A model generated the notes under the pieces. That model ran no database searches, had not been told where the DNA came from, and saw only the letters and a program-made list of their open reading frames with translations. From Bradysia coprophila (lineage: Eukaryota; Arthropoda; Insecta; Diptera; Sciaridae): a stretch of DNA of 64,000 bases. Location: positions 5,981,788-6,045,787 of the forward strand of contig NW_023503307.1 of assembly GCF_014529535.1 (NCBI RefSeq), in the 5' to 3' direction. Shown piece after piece: positions 1-9,934 of the stretch (positions are counted from its first letter, which is position 1; each line of letters starts with the position of its first letter). The position numbers and the translations under genes are program-made.

Positions 1-940
1 CCGTGATGGAATGCATTCAAAGCAACTACTGCTGAATTTAAAAAAAATCCCTAACTTACTTACTGAAAGAAAAAAATGGAAAAATCGAAATTTCTTTTTC
101 AAATAAAATGAAATTGAAGCCACAAAGAGATTGATAATTCATTTTGGTATCACAAGGTAAAAACTCCAATCGTGTTTCATCGAAAACAACTCACCTCGTA
201 AAGATGCCAACATTTTCTAAATTTTTCCACTTCTCCCCACCTGCAATATATTTCGGACACGAATCATGTTTCCAGCAGCATTTGTCGGTTCTTCTAAAAA
301 ATCCGTAGTCATTACTATCTCTTGCCCGTGTTCCACCTCCACACCACAACGTTCCTGGATAAATTAATTTAAATTGGCTCTTCATCGTCTTTAGGAGCCT
401 CTGGGTAAAGTAGCTCGACTTCAAGCGAACGTCGAGGCCTTTAGTTCTGTTCGACATCTGCATTTGTGTATGTTGTGTTGATAATTTATATGGGCGGTAT
501 CCGAATAGCTTCAGAATTGTGTTGAAAAAACCTGTTGAACGTAAAATTCAAACTGTTCGACAATTTCTGCTCAAAATTACTAAGGAAGTGTTACTGCATC
601 TTATCATGCTTGTACGTGAGGTAACTCGTGTTGGGGAATCCCCAATTGGGATGGGAAATATACGATGATGAAATAATGAAGTTTTAGGCTATGAAAAAAA
701 TCGTTTTCTCACACAAGCACGACAAACATGACCTTACGCAGCAATATAACCTCAAACTCTGGTCCCTTGTTGGAAGTTGACATTTTCTTCTCCTTGAACT
801 TTGAGTAACAAATGACTTGCTTTATTACCTAGATTATTGCTGCGTTTTTCTTGCTCGTCTTCATATGTTGTCAAAGGTGTAAACACATCTTCATCGGAAT
901 CCGGTATAATATTTGCGTAATAATCGTCATATTGGTAGAC
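1..940 (-). CDS. Group III-type secreted phospholipase A2, partial (3' end beyond the left edge)
   Basis: A secreted calcium-dependent phospholipase A2 hydrolyses the sn-2 ester of phospholipids outside the cell. The exon ending at 195 encodes the calcium-binding loop YPGTLWCGGG followed by the active-site helix DKCCWKHDSCP, which carries the CCxxHDxC signature with the catalytic His-Asp pair. Spacing and wording match the bee-venom/group III family rather than groups I/II. The exon runs from about 463 (or further upstream, because the frame stays open to about 520) to 195 and ends at a GTGAGT donor. A short piece at 1-31 after an acceptor could start the next exon, but it is too short to confirm. 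A probable upstream exon at 829-940 has good splice sites and an acidic open frame, as expected for a propeptide, but its phase does not join cleanly to the PLA2 exon, so an intermediate exon or another boundary is needed. No signal peptide was found. Confidence 0.72.
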
Positions 941-1387
941 CTACAATCAGACTCTTTCGTTTTTCAATTGAGTTCTACAAGAAGGAGTGAGTATTTTAAC
1001 GATTCATAATGTTATCGACAACGGTGACAAAAAATGTGGAAAAGGAGCAGATTCTTCCGTCTATGTAAGTAATCTAACTAAAATTTCTTCCATTTTAGCA
1101 AAGGCACCAATATTAGAGATGTGCGAGCCAAACAACTTCAGGACAGCTTCGTCACATAAATATTCAATCGGCCTAAGGTCACCTAGTATTTCCATTGCAG
1201 CGATTGGCATCGACTTAATGGCGCCGGTTTTGATCCCAAGTGCTTTCTATTTCCTGTTTCTTTTTTTGAGATTTGCATGCACATATTAGCAAGTCGCTTC
1301 CGTTCATGAGTACTGGTAAAATGTACGTTTTGTAATTAGCGTGTCTTTGGATGAGCCCCATTTTCTGTCAGTTAACCTTTTATAGTA
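941..1387. other. Gene-less stretch
   Basis: No ORF with recognisable protein similarity, RNA gene or repeat was found here. It is probably 5' flank or intron of the phospholipase A2 gene on the minus strand. Confidence 0.4.
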
Positions 1388-1505
1388 TGTTACGTCACTG
1401 TTTGTAAATATTTGTTTAGGCAAGTGTGAGGTTTGCGGAACGAGCCGAAGGCGAGTGGAGTAATCACACGTGCCTAAACAAATATTTACAAACAGTGACG
1501 TAACA
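1388..1505. repeat. Perfect 35-bp inverted repeat (miniature foldback element)
   Basis: The left arm at 1388-1422 is an exact reverse complement of 1471-1505. Pairing continues inward with one mismatch to 1429/1464, leaving a 34-nt loop. The loop carries the GC-rich string GAGCCGAAGGCGAG (1442-1455), which recurs exactly at 23231-23244. This is a hairpin-type MITE remnant. No convincing target-site duplication is visible. Confidence 0.8.
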
Positions 1506-1767
1506 CATTTTACATGTTTGTGGACGCTAAGTGCATTTTCCCTGTCACAAGCAGTGATGTAAAGTGCCGTGCATAAGCATGTAAAGTATCTTGAGTTTTT
1601 TCTCTGTTTGATAACTATTACATAACAAGGGATGAAAGGTTGAAAAGTACAACTTTCGTGTGAATGTTGTTGATCCGAGGCGAAGCCGACTTTTATCCCG
1701 AGTTTTGTAATAAGTCCCTAGGTGTGTAATAAGTCACTTTCGTCCCGAAAACAAAAACATGTAAAAT
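1506..1767. repeat. MITE-like element with short terminal inverted repeats, containing a nested hairpin relic
   Basis: TTTTACATGTTT near 1506-1517 is inverted as AAACATGTAAAA at about 1756-1767. Inside, at 1614-1722, is an imperfect inverted repeat whose core (1658-1688) matches 7645-7675 at 27 of 31 positions, so the internal piece belongs to a family with at least two copies in this window. Confidence 0.5.
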
Positions 1768-3895
1768 TATTTCAGTATTGTTCAATATCTCATCTATGCC
1801 ACTGATGATTGTGTGTATTCAGAAAGGTTTCTCAAAGTTATAGAACAACAGAGGGGTTCAATTGTAGAGATGGCAGAGATTTTTACTTCATGTGCAGATA
1901 AAACACAGAAAACCTTCGTTAAGAAAGCCTAATTTAGATGAAATTCGGTTGTTGTTTCGATCCGAACACGTACAATCTTAGTAATACTAATATAAAACAG
2001 ATTTTGAGTTAGAAAATTCTACAAAAATCCGTTTATTGCACCAAAAATACTTTATTTCACGGTTATAGTTTGGACTGTATTTAACAAGTCTTGATTCAAG
2101 TCGGTACATTCACTACCCTTTTATATTGGGCAGCATAATTTCGTTTTACTATTCGTCTTGCTATTTCAGAGAGCATAGTTGGCATTCATTGTCGATAACT
2201 CATATGAATATACTGTACTGTATACTGAATGTATACTGTACTGCACTGTACTTCACAACAAACTCACCCCACTATATAGGTTATCCTTTCTCCCATAATT
2301 TTGCCAATAACTACTATCAACCTCATTGTCACTTATATCGTTTTCATAAATAAATGCATTGGAATGGTCTTGACTGAAGTGGAAGAAATTCCTCAACGAC
2401 TTAATGTTCGATTCATAGGCCTTCGTGATGATGGATAAAATATTGAGATCAGCACTACACGAACTTATTGCCATTAATTTAATTGCAATTATTACGATGC
2501 GCACAGTCATATTCGGTCATAGTATACTTATCACATCTCACATTTGCATGACACTCTAATTGGATTTTCAAACTGTTCATCACTGTGTATCACAGCCTTA
2601 CTTCTCTACGACAATCTGGCTCACTTGAATTTTCTCAATTATTCCGAGTTGCAAATTAGGGTCTTGCAATTCGTTAAAATCCAAACACTATACCGCAACC
2701 GCTCGACCGATATTTAATTTACACAGACCGTTTCATCGTTGGGAATGAAAAATTCTTTAAGAGATTTTTTTTGCATTGTTGCTTTGTGTATGCTTAAAAC
2801 ACCGACCCATTCTTAAGCGAATTTTATTAAACAATGAAATTACGTACACACCACACTTGTTAGCTTGGCTTGGAATTAAGTAATTTTTTTTTTCAAATCT
2901 GATATACCGTTTCCTCTAGCACTCTGGTGGAAATGGTGTAAATATATCTGAATATTATCTGTTAATCAAATACAATCTCAGATTTCACACCTTGATGATC
3001 ACTTGCTAACAATCTCAATGAAGGTAGAATTCTGTTTAACCATTCCACATTTTGCAATACTGAACGTAGAGTCATTAATTTACTGCATGCGTCTCTGTCC
3101 ATCATCATCAAATCATGTTTATTACGGCGTAATAAAATGAGATTAAGTCGCTGAATTAAACTTGAAAACAATGTTTTTGTTTGTGTCCACAACATTTCGG
3201 ATGGCTTGTCTATTTTGACATCGATACCCTTGATCTTAATGAAGAGCAAAGAGACTTTTTTCTGCTATGCATGCCGTTAATAATTTGTTGTTTTTACAGT
3301 TTTTCGGTAATTTTGTTTTGTCAGACCTTCATCTTAGTTTACCTTCTGACCTAGACGGTAAAATTAAAATAGTGAGAACAACTATGCGACTTCTGTGCTT
3401 TATTGTTTTCTGCTTTGTAAATATTCGATTCAACTTTGCTGATGATTTGCCGAAGCATGGATAGGAAAAATACAGAAAACACGAACTAATGCAATGAAAT
3501 TAATTAATCAAAAGCATGACACAAACGACCTTGTTCAGACTTTTCGTTAAAATTAAAATGCTACTTTTTGATGCTCAAATATTAAAGACTAACCGGAAAT
3601 TACATAATTACGTAAGAGAGCTAATAATGTTTTCAACCTTTCACAAACGGCAAGTATATCATCAGCAGAATTTATTGCGGTTTATATTACTTCGTTTGAC
3701 CTGATTTCAGAAAGTTCATGCGGAATCTATTACTTCAGTTCTTTTATCATGCAGCACATTTAGAACAGAACATGTCAGGCTGAAAACAAACGAGACATTA
3801 AAAACTTGTTTTAGTCCTTGTTTTCATGACACAACGTTGTCGCAACTGTCAAATAAAGTTAGAAATTTCTCTACCATATACTGCACAGCTGGTAA
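1768..3895. other. Gene-less AT-rich stretch
   Basis: Only short ORFs with no recognisable content. The minus strand of about 2640-2710 looks faintly like the 5' half of a tRNA-derived sequence, but no folded tRNA can be drawn. Nothing else is supportable. Confidence 0.4.
3783..3860. repeat. Dispersed repeat, copy 1 (copy 2 at 22020-22095)
   Basis: The block starting AACAAACGAGACATT and running through TTTTCATGAC to ACTGTCAAAT is shared in order and orientation with 22020-22095, with scattered substitutions. It abuts the tandem array that starts at 3896, so both may belong to one larger transposable element. Confidence 0.55.
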
Positions 3896-4357
3896 CCGTT
3901 CAAGTCTCGCAGATATGGCAGGGAAAAGTAAGAAAAAAAATATTTTTTCAACATTTTCTTACTGCAAAATGGAACTGTTAACGACCTCTGTCGCACATGA
4001 GCAGAGTATCACCAGATCGGGCATTTCATGCTGATTTAAATGGAAAAATTCAATTTCACCGACCCACACCAAACGGAAGAGTTTTGATCCGTTCAAGTCT
4101 CACAGATATGGTAGGAACAAGTTGAAAAAAAAGAACAATTTTTCAACATTTTACTTCTGCAAAACGGAACTGTTAACGACCTCTGTCGCACATGAGCAGA
4201 GTATCACCAGATCGGGCACTTTATGCTGATTTTAGAGATACCATTCCTTTTCACCGACTCATTCCAAACGGAAGAGTTATTAACCGTTCAAGTCTCACAG
4301 ATATGACAGGGAAAAGTAAGAAAAAAATTCAACATTTTCTTACTGCAAAATTCCATA
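3896..4357. repeat. Tandem repeat, period about 194 bp, about 2.4 copies
   Basis: The string CCGTTCAAGTCTC begins copies at 3896, 4091 and 4284 (spacing 195 and 193 bp). Copies share the blocks GTTAACGACCTCTGTCGC and CACCAGATCGGGCA and diverge mainly in A-rich runs. The third copy is truncated. Confidence 0.85.
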
Positions 4358-4477
4358 TCTATTAACACTCGTTAAAGGTATTTTAGAAGTTCCCCTCAAT
4401 AATATTCAGTATGATTACACCTTACAGATCTTAATTTGTAATTGTTGTATTGCTGGTCTAGTAGTATTAAATTACTG

Positions 4478-4772
4478 AGCTGTTGTATTACTTTGTTCCG
4501 TTCCGACCTATGTTGAAATTTTTTTATTTCAACGTAAAAAATGATGTGAGAGATCCAACAATGCTTTATGTGGCAGATATAGCAGCAAAGCGAAAAACGA
4601 GTTTTGAACAGATGACGAAAAGTATTTTTGCCGATGCAACCGACGTGACTATGTCACTCTGGTTTGTGTCGTGCTGATATACACATTGTCCTGGCAAGAC
4701 ATAGATGTACTGATGAGGCGAGATAAAATAAAAAAACTTCAACATTGGTCGGAACAAAGCAATACAACAGCT
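4478..4772. repeat. MITE-like element, about 295 bp, with about 45-bp terminal inverted repeats
   Basis: The left end AGCTGTTGTATTACTTTG is inverted at the right end (about 4728-4772). The left arm has an extra 5-bp TTCCG duplication. The interior includes a short open frame without similarity. No clear target-site duplication was found, so the superfamily is undetermined. Confidence 0.7.
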
Positions 4773-4835
4773 TATTAACTTACAGATCTTTATGGTAACT
4801 ACTTAAATTTCGGTTTACGTTCCGACCACTATCAT

Positions 4836-4884
4836 TATCAAGTCATAGCCCCCTTTAAACTCAAATGGAGGCTATGATTTGATA
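4836..4884. repeat. Short hairpin
   Basis: 4836-4850 pairs with 4870-4884 at 14 of 15 positions with a 19-nt loop. It may be a fragment of a MITE adjoining the element at 4478-4772. No function is implied. Confidence 0.5.
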
Positions 4885-5154
4885 AACCGAAACTTAATCA
4901 GTCAAAATTTAGAATTTTTAAGTGTAATTTAAATAGTTCTTTAGTCTGTTAAGAACTACCCGTTAAATTATTGCTTAATCAATAACCCTCGGTTTCAGCA
5001 TCAGTAGTTGTGTGAATATTTAGTATAATTATTTTTTAGACGTTATATTGCTTCGGATACACCGATCGTTAGACAAATTATTTGAAAATGAAGAATGTAA
5101 GGTATTAGAAATCAAATTGAAATTTGAAAATAAAATTTCTGTTGTACGTGCCAA

Positions 5155-5230
5155 AATAAGATTTGAACCCGAGACCTCTTGCGTATTAAGCAAACGTTCA
5201 ACGATTAACTTGATTGCTGTTCCATTTCCA
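5155..5230 (-). pseudogene. tRNA-Ile(AAU)-like relic or tRNA-derived SINE head
   Basis: On the minus strand an anticodon arm TTTGC-TTAATAC-GCAAG (5-bp stem, 7-nt loop, U33, anticodon AAT) is followed at normal spacing by GGTCTCGGGTTCAAATC, a near-consensus T-loop and internal B box. The 3' half of the T stem and the acceptor stem do not pair. It is therefore a decayed tRNA or the tRNA-derived start of a SINE rather than a working gene. Confidence 0.4.
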
Positions 5231-5278
5231 AATTAACTACAGGATTTTTACCGAGGGGAACCGCACTTAATTTGCAAC

Positions 5279-5370
5279 TCTGTTTCCTCGTGCAACTCTT
5301 TTTCTCGGCATGCAACTCTTTGCAACTCTTTTTTCGGCGTGCAACTCTTTTTATAAAATGCAGCTCTTTT
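5279..5370 (+). repeat. Array 1 of a TGCAACTCTT motif
   Basis: About six copies of TGCAACTCTTTTT or a one-base variant, at irregular 14-24 bp spacing, several followed by TCGGCGTG or CTCGG. The same motif forms a longer array at 6529-6719. The strand given is that on which the motif reads as stated. Confidence 0.8.
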
Positions 5371-5753
5371 TCATCGAACGCACCGTTCCGATGGACCGAA
5401 AATCGGTGTTATTATCAGAAATCAGAGATATAATTACTTGAAAATTATTCAAAGATAGAAATGAATGGTTGGCTATGAATTGAATATAAAATGTTATTTT
5501 GCATTTTAGTACGTTACTCGATAAAAAAGATTAATGTTGGGAACCGAAGTCAATAGGGGATGGAATTTGTTTATGTATTGTCCGTTGACAAGTGGATCGC
5601 CACCGGTTTTGGGGGGGTTTTGATTTTTGTTTTTTACATGTTGCCACACATTGTTGACAAATTCAAGATTTTTTATTTACGAAGGTTACGCTGATTGCTT
5701 AGTGAAAAAGGACTTCACCTAGCACAAATTAAACGACCTTAGACATATTTGAC

Positions 5754-5937
5754 ATAGGTTTCTTCCAAGGCCGTTCAAAGTGTCAATCGTCATCCACAGA
5801 GAAGGCAACACAACCTCACTTTGAAGTTTCAACGAACAATTTTTTTTCAAGTTGCGGTTATGTTTGCTTCTGTGGATGCTCTCGTTCGTTTTCGGCTTGT
5901 CAAAATTCGTTTTTACCGTACGATGGAAGAAACCTAT
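5754..5937. repeat. MITE-like hairpin, 184 bp, related to 60022-60150
   Basis: ATAGGTTTCTTCCA at 5754-5767 is perfectly inverted at 5924-5937. Further imperfect pairing includes CATCCACAGAG against CTTCTGTGGATG. The left arm (TTCCAAGGCC ... CGTCATCCACAGAGA) recurs at 60022-60073, and a matching right arm follows there, defining a two-copy family. Confidence 0.65.
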
Positions 5938-6528
5938 TACAATGTTAGAAACATAGCGAAAATTAATTTCAAAACCCCCCGAAACCCCGTGCTTCCACCT
6001 ACATAAAAAACACAAACCGAACGAGCCAATCTCAATTTATACTTTATATTTGCATTACTTCCCAAGATTCTGTAAAATCTTTTTGAGAAATAGGATATTT
6101 CCTTAGGTAGTAAAAAGGAAGTAAATATTCAGTTGTGTGGCTTGTTTCTAATTCTCGATTTGTTCCACCTTCACGTAATGGTAGAGACTCTTTAGATTTC
6201 TACTATTACAATGTAGTGAAACGTTTCTAATCATTTTTTGTTGTCTTGCGGCGAATTTTCGAAATTTTTACAATGAAAAGCCAAAATTATGTGAGAAAAT
6301 GGGAGGACATTTGTGAACATCTGTCAAAACAAGTGTCAAAATTTTAAATTTCTTGTCAGTTGGTGTTCTCTACAAACAAAGATTGTGTCTCTAACGTTCG
6401 TTCTCGAAATTCTTTTAATAATTTTATTGAATCTCTTATCTATGTATTCTTACATCAATTGTATAGAATCTACCAAATTTATTTATAGAATGAAGATCTT
6501 TTTTCTGTGTTAATTCCAGATTTTGAAT
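5938..6528. other. Gene-less stretch between repeats
   Basis: AT-rich with short ORFs only. No repeat, RNA or protein similarity was recognised. Confidence 0.4.
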
Positions 6529-6719
6529 GTGCAACTCTTCTGTCTTTTGCAACTTTTCTGCAACTCTTTATTTTTTGCACATGCAACTCTTTTTTTCGGC
6601 GTACAACTCTTTTGCAACTCTTTTTTTTCGCGAGCAAATCTTTTGGAACTCTTTATTTTTGCGTGCAACTCTTTTGCAACTCTTTTTTTTCAGATTGCAA
6701 CTCTATGCAACTCTTTTCA
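6529..6719 (+). repeat. Array 2 of a TGCAACTCTT motif
   Basis: Roughly a dozen copies of (T)GCAACTCTT and close variants, spaced 11-25 bp apart and separated by T-rich runs that often end in TCGGCG or TTGCG. All three forward frames stay open through the array because the motif contains no stop. The resulting Cys/Asn/Ser/Phe-rich peptides are a by-product of the repeat and not genes. Confidence 0.85.
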
Positions 6720-7602
6720 GTGGGGGACCCCCTCGATTTTTATCTGACAAGAGTGTCCCAAGTAAAATCATTTTAATAATGTGAACCAAATTTCTTATAG
6801 CAACACGATTTAGATGGTACCAACCTAAGCGATATTTGAACTCAATCTCAAGAATTCACCTCCTTATCTAATAACATAAACATTTTTAGAAATCCGTTTT
6901 GTTTGAATCTTGTTCGCTTGTTTAATGGTATAGTTAACATTTTAAGAAAACATTTTCGATTGCCCTTTATCTAGAGAGAGTTTGCACATTCTGATATGTG
7001 GAATTTTTGCCAGAAGAATAACCACACTTAAATTCTTGGGAACTTTGTAGGTAATCCAAAAATAAATAGCTTTTGAAAAAAAAAGTCTCTGACGTGTTTG
7101 TGGGGTGAGTGGTTATTTGGCCTAAAATGACTCAATGGAGAAAATTCAATTTTTTAAATATACACAGAAAACTATATTTTTGTGTCAAATCATTGAATCT
7201 GAGGTTACATTACAAACAAGATACATGTTTCATGTGCATGTTTCATGTTTTCAAAAAATGATCTATACTTCATTCCATTCCATTCGTGCTAACCACGAAC
7301 CATCGCGCACACTTTATAGGTAAGTCAGGTTTCATAGATGAATTGATGAAGACTCCTCTGAATTAAGTTTGAAAAACTGTTTCGATAAAACTGCCTATAA
7401 AACTATTCAATCTACTCAGAGCTTATTTTTATCGTTTTGTCTAGTGGGTTGTCCATAAAAGACGTTCAGCATTAGCGCAACAAAACCGGAAAAACAATGT
7501 AAAGATGAAGAATGAAAAACCTGGACGTAAGGGAGGGGCGGTCAAAAACTACTAGAAAAAACGTACGGACGCCTTTTTTCGGCTCTGGTTAGATTTAATA
7601 GT
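6720..7602. other. Gene-less stretch
   Basis: No supported gene. The short string TCCATAAAAGACGTTC near 7453 resembles TCCATAAGTGACATCC near 20192, a weak dispersed similarity. Confidence 0.4.
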
Positions 7603-7740
7603 TATTTACATGATAAGGGATAAAAAGTTGAAAATTAGATTGTTCGTGTGAATTTTGTCGATCTGAGGCGAAACCTAGATCAAATACACACGAAAACGAG
7701 AGTTTTCAACATTTATCCTGAGTTTGGTAATGGATTTTAC
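7603..7740. repeat. Degenerate inverted-repeat element, same family as 1614-1722
   Basis: AAGGGATAAAAAGTTGAAAA on the left is imperfectly inverted as TTTTCAACATTTATCCTGAG on the right. The core at 7645-7675 matches 1658-1688 at 27 of 31 positions. The following ORF (7724) starts inside its right end. Confidence 0.6.
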
Positions 7741-8215
7741 ATCAAATTCAAATAGAGCAAACATGTCTCTCATCTTTAACGCTACGAACAGAAACACCGT
7801 AGCGGACCAGGCTTCAAACATAACGCAACATACAGTCATCGTAAGTGAGAAGGAGCAACCTAAGACGAAGAAGTCAGGATTGGGCAACGAAACCTGTAAC
7901 GGAAATAAAGAACAGATTCCACCATCTGGCTGTTACAATTTATTTTCAAACTTCCAAACAAAAATCAAATCAAAACTAATTCCACCATTCGGCTGTTTCA
8001 ATTTATTTAAAGAACCGAATCAAAACTCAAATCCACCATTAGGCTGTTTCAATTTATTCGAAAAAATCAAAAGAGACAAACGGCAAAAGAAATTCAAGCT
8101 TACAGTCAACAGAGGTCAAAATTCCTCTTCCCTCCCCATACACGTAAAGTGCAAAAAGCGTGAGCAAGTCAACACAAAGAAAAGCTGTTTCGACCTTGGA
8201 ACACAGTGGCACTGA
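7724..8215 (+). CDS. Unrecognised 163-residue ORF with three PPxGCxNLF repeats
   Basis: I do not recognise this protein. It has no signal peptide and no membrane segment. Residues about 65-108 contain three spaced copies of PP-x-GC-[YF]-NLF separated by Lys/Asn-rich linkers, followed by a basic stretch (KIKRDKRQKKFKL). The DNA under the repeats is itself repeated (starts 7916, 7979, 8031), so this is a small coding-frame minisatellite. The start lies within the end of a hairpin element and the stop TGA lies within the first of three identical 26-bp units (8210, 8236, 8693). The 3' part of the ORF is the left arm of an inverted repeat (8116-8198 against 8284-8353). An ORF of this length is unlikely by chance in such AT-rich DNA, but the setting suggests a transposable-element product or relic rather than a host gene. 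Confidence 0.3.
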   Translation: MVMDFTSNSNRANMSLIFNATNRNTVADQASNITQHTVIVSEKEQPKTKKSGLGNETCNGNKEQIPPSGCYNLFSNFQTKIKSKLIPPFGCFNLFKEPNQNSNPPLGCFNLFEKIKRDKRQKKFKLTVNRGQNSSSLPIHVKCKKREQVNTKKSCFDLGTQWH

Positions 8216-8353
8216 TTTAGTTAGTGGTGTCCTCGCACTGATTTAGTTAGTGGTGTCCTCGATTTGTGACCGCCGTTGAGTTTCGAGGTCGAAACAGCCC
8301 GTTTTTCTTTGTACATTGCTTTACGCATCCCATGGGAGGGAAGAGAATCGAAT
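8116..8353. repeat. Imperfect inverted repeat flanking tandem 26-bp units
   Basis: The arms 8116-8198 and 8284-8353 share, inverted, the blocks CTCTTCCCTCCC, CGTAAAG and ACAAAGAAAA-GCTGTTTCGACCT with gaps. The loop holds two perfect tandem 26-bp units at 8210-8235 and 8236-8261. A third identical unit lies at 8693-8718. Confidence 0.75.
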
Positions 8354-8718
8354 TCTCTGTTTGTTTTTGTTACTCTTGTTTTAGCGATTTATCTTAGGCA
8401 TTTCAGCTGGGGGTATTTTTAGTGATTCCAATCGCTCTGAATAAGAGCGCAACGATTTGAAATTACACAGGATCTTCAATCAAAAGTAAACTTGAAGCAA
8501 TTTTGTTTTATTATCTCAGTGCTGTTTGTCCAATAAATTTGGAAAGGAGTATGCGTTTTGGTTGTTTTCAATAAATTTTGTAAAAGGAAGAATTGTTTTG
8601 GTTTTCTGCTCGTTAGTCTAATAGCCTCGCGCTGTGGGTTAGCTCTGTTGTTGCTTTTGGTCCGTTGCCAGTTTGTAACGTTAAAAATCCAGCACTGATT
8701 TAGTTAGTGGTGTCCTCG

Positions 8719-9934
8719 TGAAATTCGATGAAAAGGACGAATTTCGGCCCATGTGAAATTAGTTTGTTTCAGTTAAATATTGATGTTCTTCAAACGCAAA
8801 CTGTTGCCCGGATGGACTTTTCGAAGTTTCGTACGAATGTTACTAGACTACGTTGTGCTCCACTCAGAAATTAATAGGAACGATAAATAAAGGTTTATTT
8901 AAAAAAAAAATGGCTTTCTCGAGTCAGTCCCAGCCGTATAGGTGTTCGATATTGTTCTCGGAAAGTCCCAGTAATTCGGAAATTAGGAGAAAAAAACCAA
9001 AACATTTTTAATTATAAAACTACAAAAAGGAGTTTTATTCGATATAGTATAATAATAAGTATAAAATTTGGCACACTCTCAATATATGACTAATTCAATT
9101 ACAATAATTATATAAAAATTTTATTTAACTTTTTTTCTCTATAAAATTATTTTAATTAGAAAATTGTGACTTGATATATTTCCGTTTTATTTCTATCATA
9201 ATTGTTTACTTTTTCTGTTTATGTTTTGTTTGTTTTACTTTAATATAATTTTATGACAAACACCTAGGAACTAGAAAAAATTAACTTTAATTTTTCGCAA
9301 TTTTATGTTATTTGGCATTATTATGTACAACAAAGAAAAATGTGTGGCATAAAATTTCTAAAAAAAAAAAAACATTGAAATGAACATTCACACGTTGCGA
9401 CAAGAAAATGGAGAGAAAAATTTAACGTATATGCAAAATGGCAGTTCCATTTCCTCTATCTACATGAAACGACGGCTGTATTGCTATTATATAAGAAAAT
9501 TTTGATTTTAAATATTTTTTACCAAAAAAATTCATTTGTTCACCAAAATATTAGTGGGGATGTTCTCTGAGCTTAATAAAAACATTTTGCAATGAAATTA
9601 AATATTTTTTTTTTTCATTTCATTTTAACGAAACGGGAACCAATTAACTCTTAACATTACATCCTGTTTAGTTCAAATTAATTCTCAAAAATCTGTGATG
9701 TCTTCTCGCTTAATTAATTTTTTCGGAGACACACCCCGCAGTTTTACGCAAAAAAAAAAGTTGAAAAAACATTTTGAACGCAACCGTTTTTTTTGTGTGC
9801 GCTACAAAATTAAACGAAGATTTTTGTTCCAATTTCCTTTAAATAATAATTTCTGACACAATAAAAAAAATTCTTTTTTGTTTTTTGTAAATGTAAATGA
9901 AACAACAACAAAAAAATTGCAGAATTATAATCCG
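8719..9934. other. AT-rich stretch including the probable 3' UTR of Lsd-2
   Basis: No ORF of interest. On the minus strand this lies immediately downstream of the Lsd-2 stop codon and contains several AATAAA-like strings. Which of them is used cannot be told. Confidence 0.4.

Noticed and set aside
2640..2710. Possible second tRNA-derived sequence on the minus strand
   Set aside because: Only a vague resemblance to a D-arm region (GGTCGAGCGGTTGCGGT); no anticodon or T arm could be drawn.
6507..6784. Three overlapping forward ORFs of 74-89 codons
   Set aside because: All arise from the TGCAACTCTT array, which lacks stops in every forward frame.
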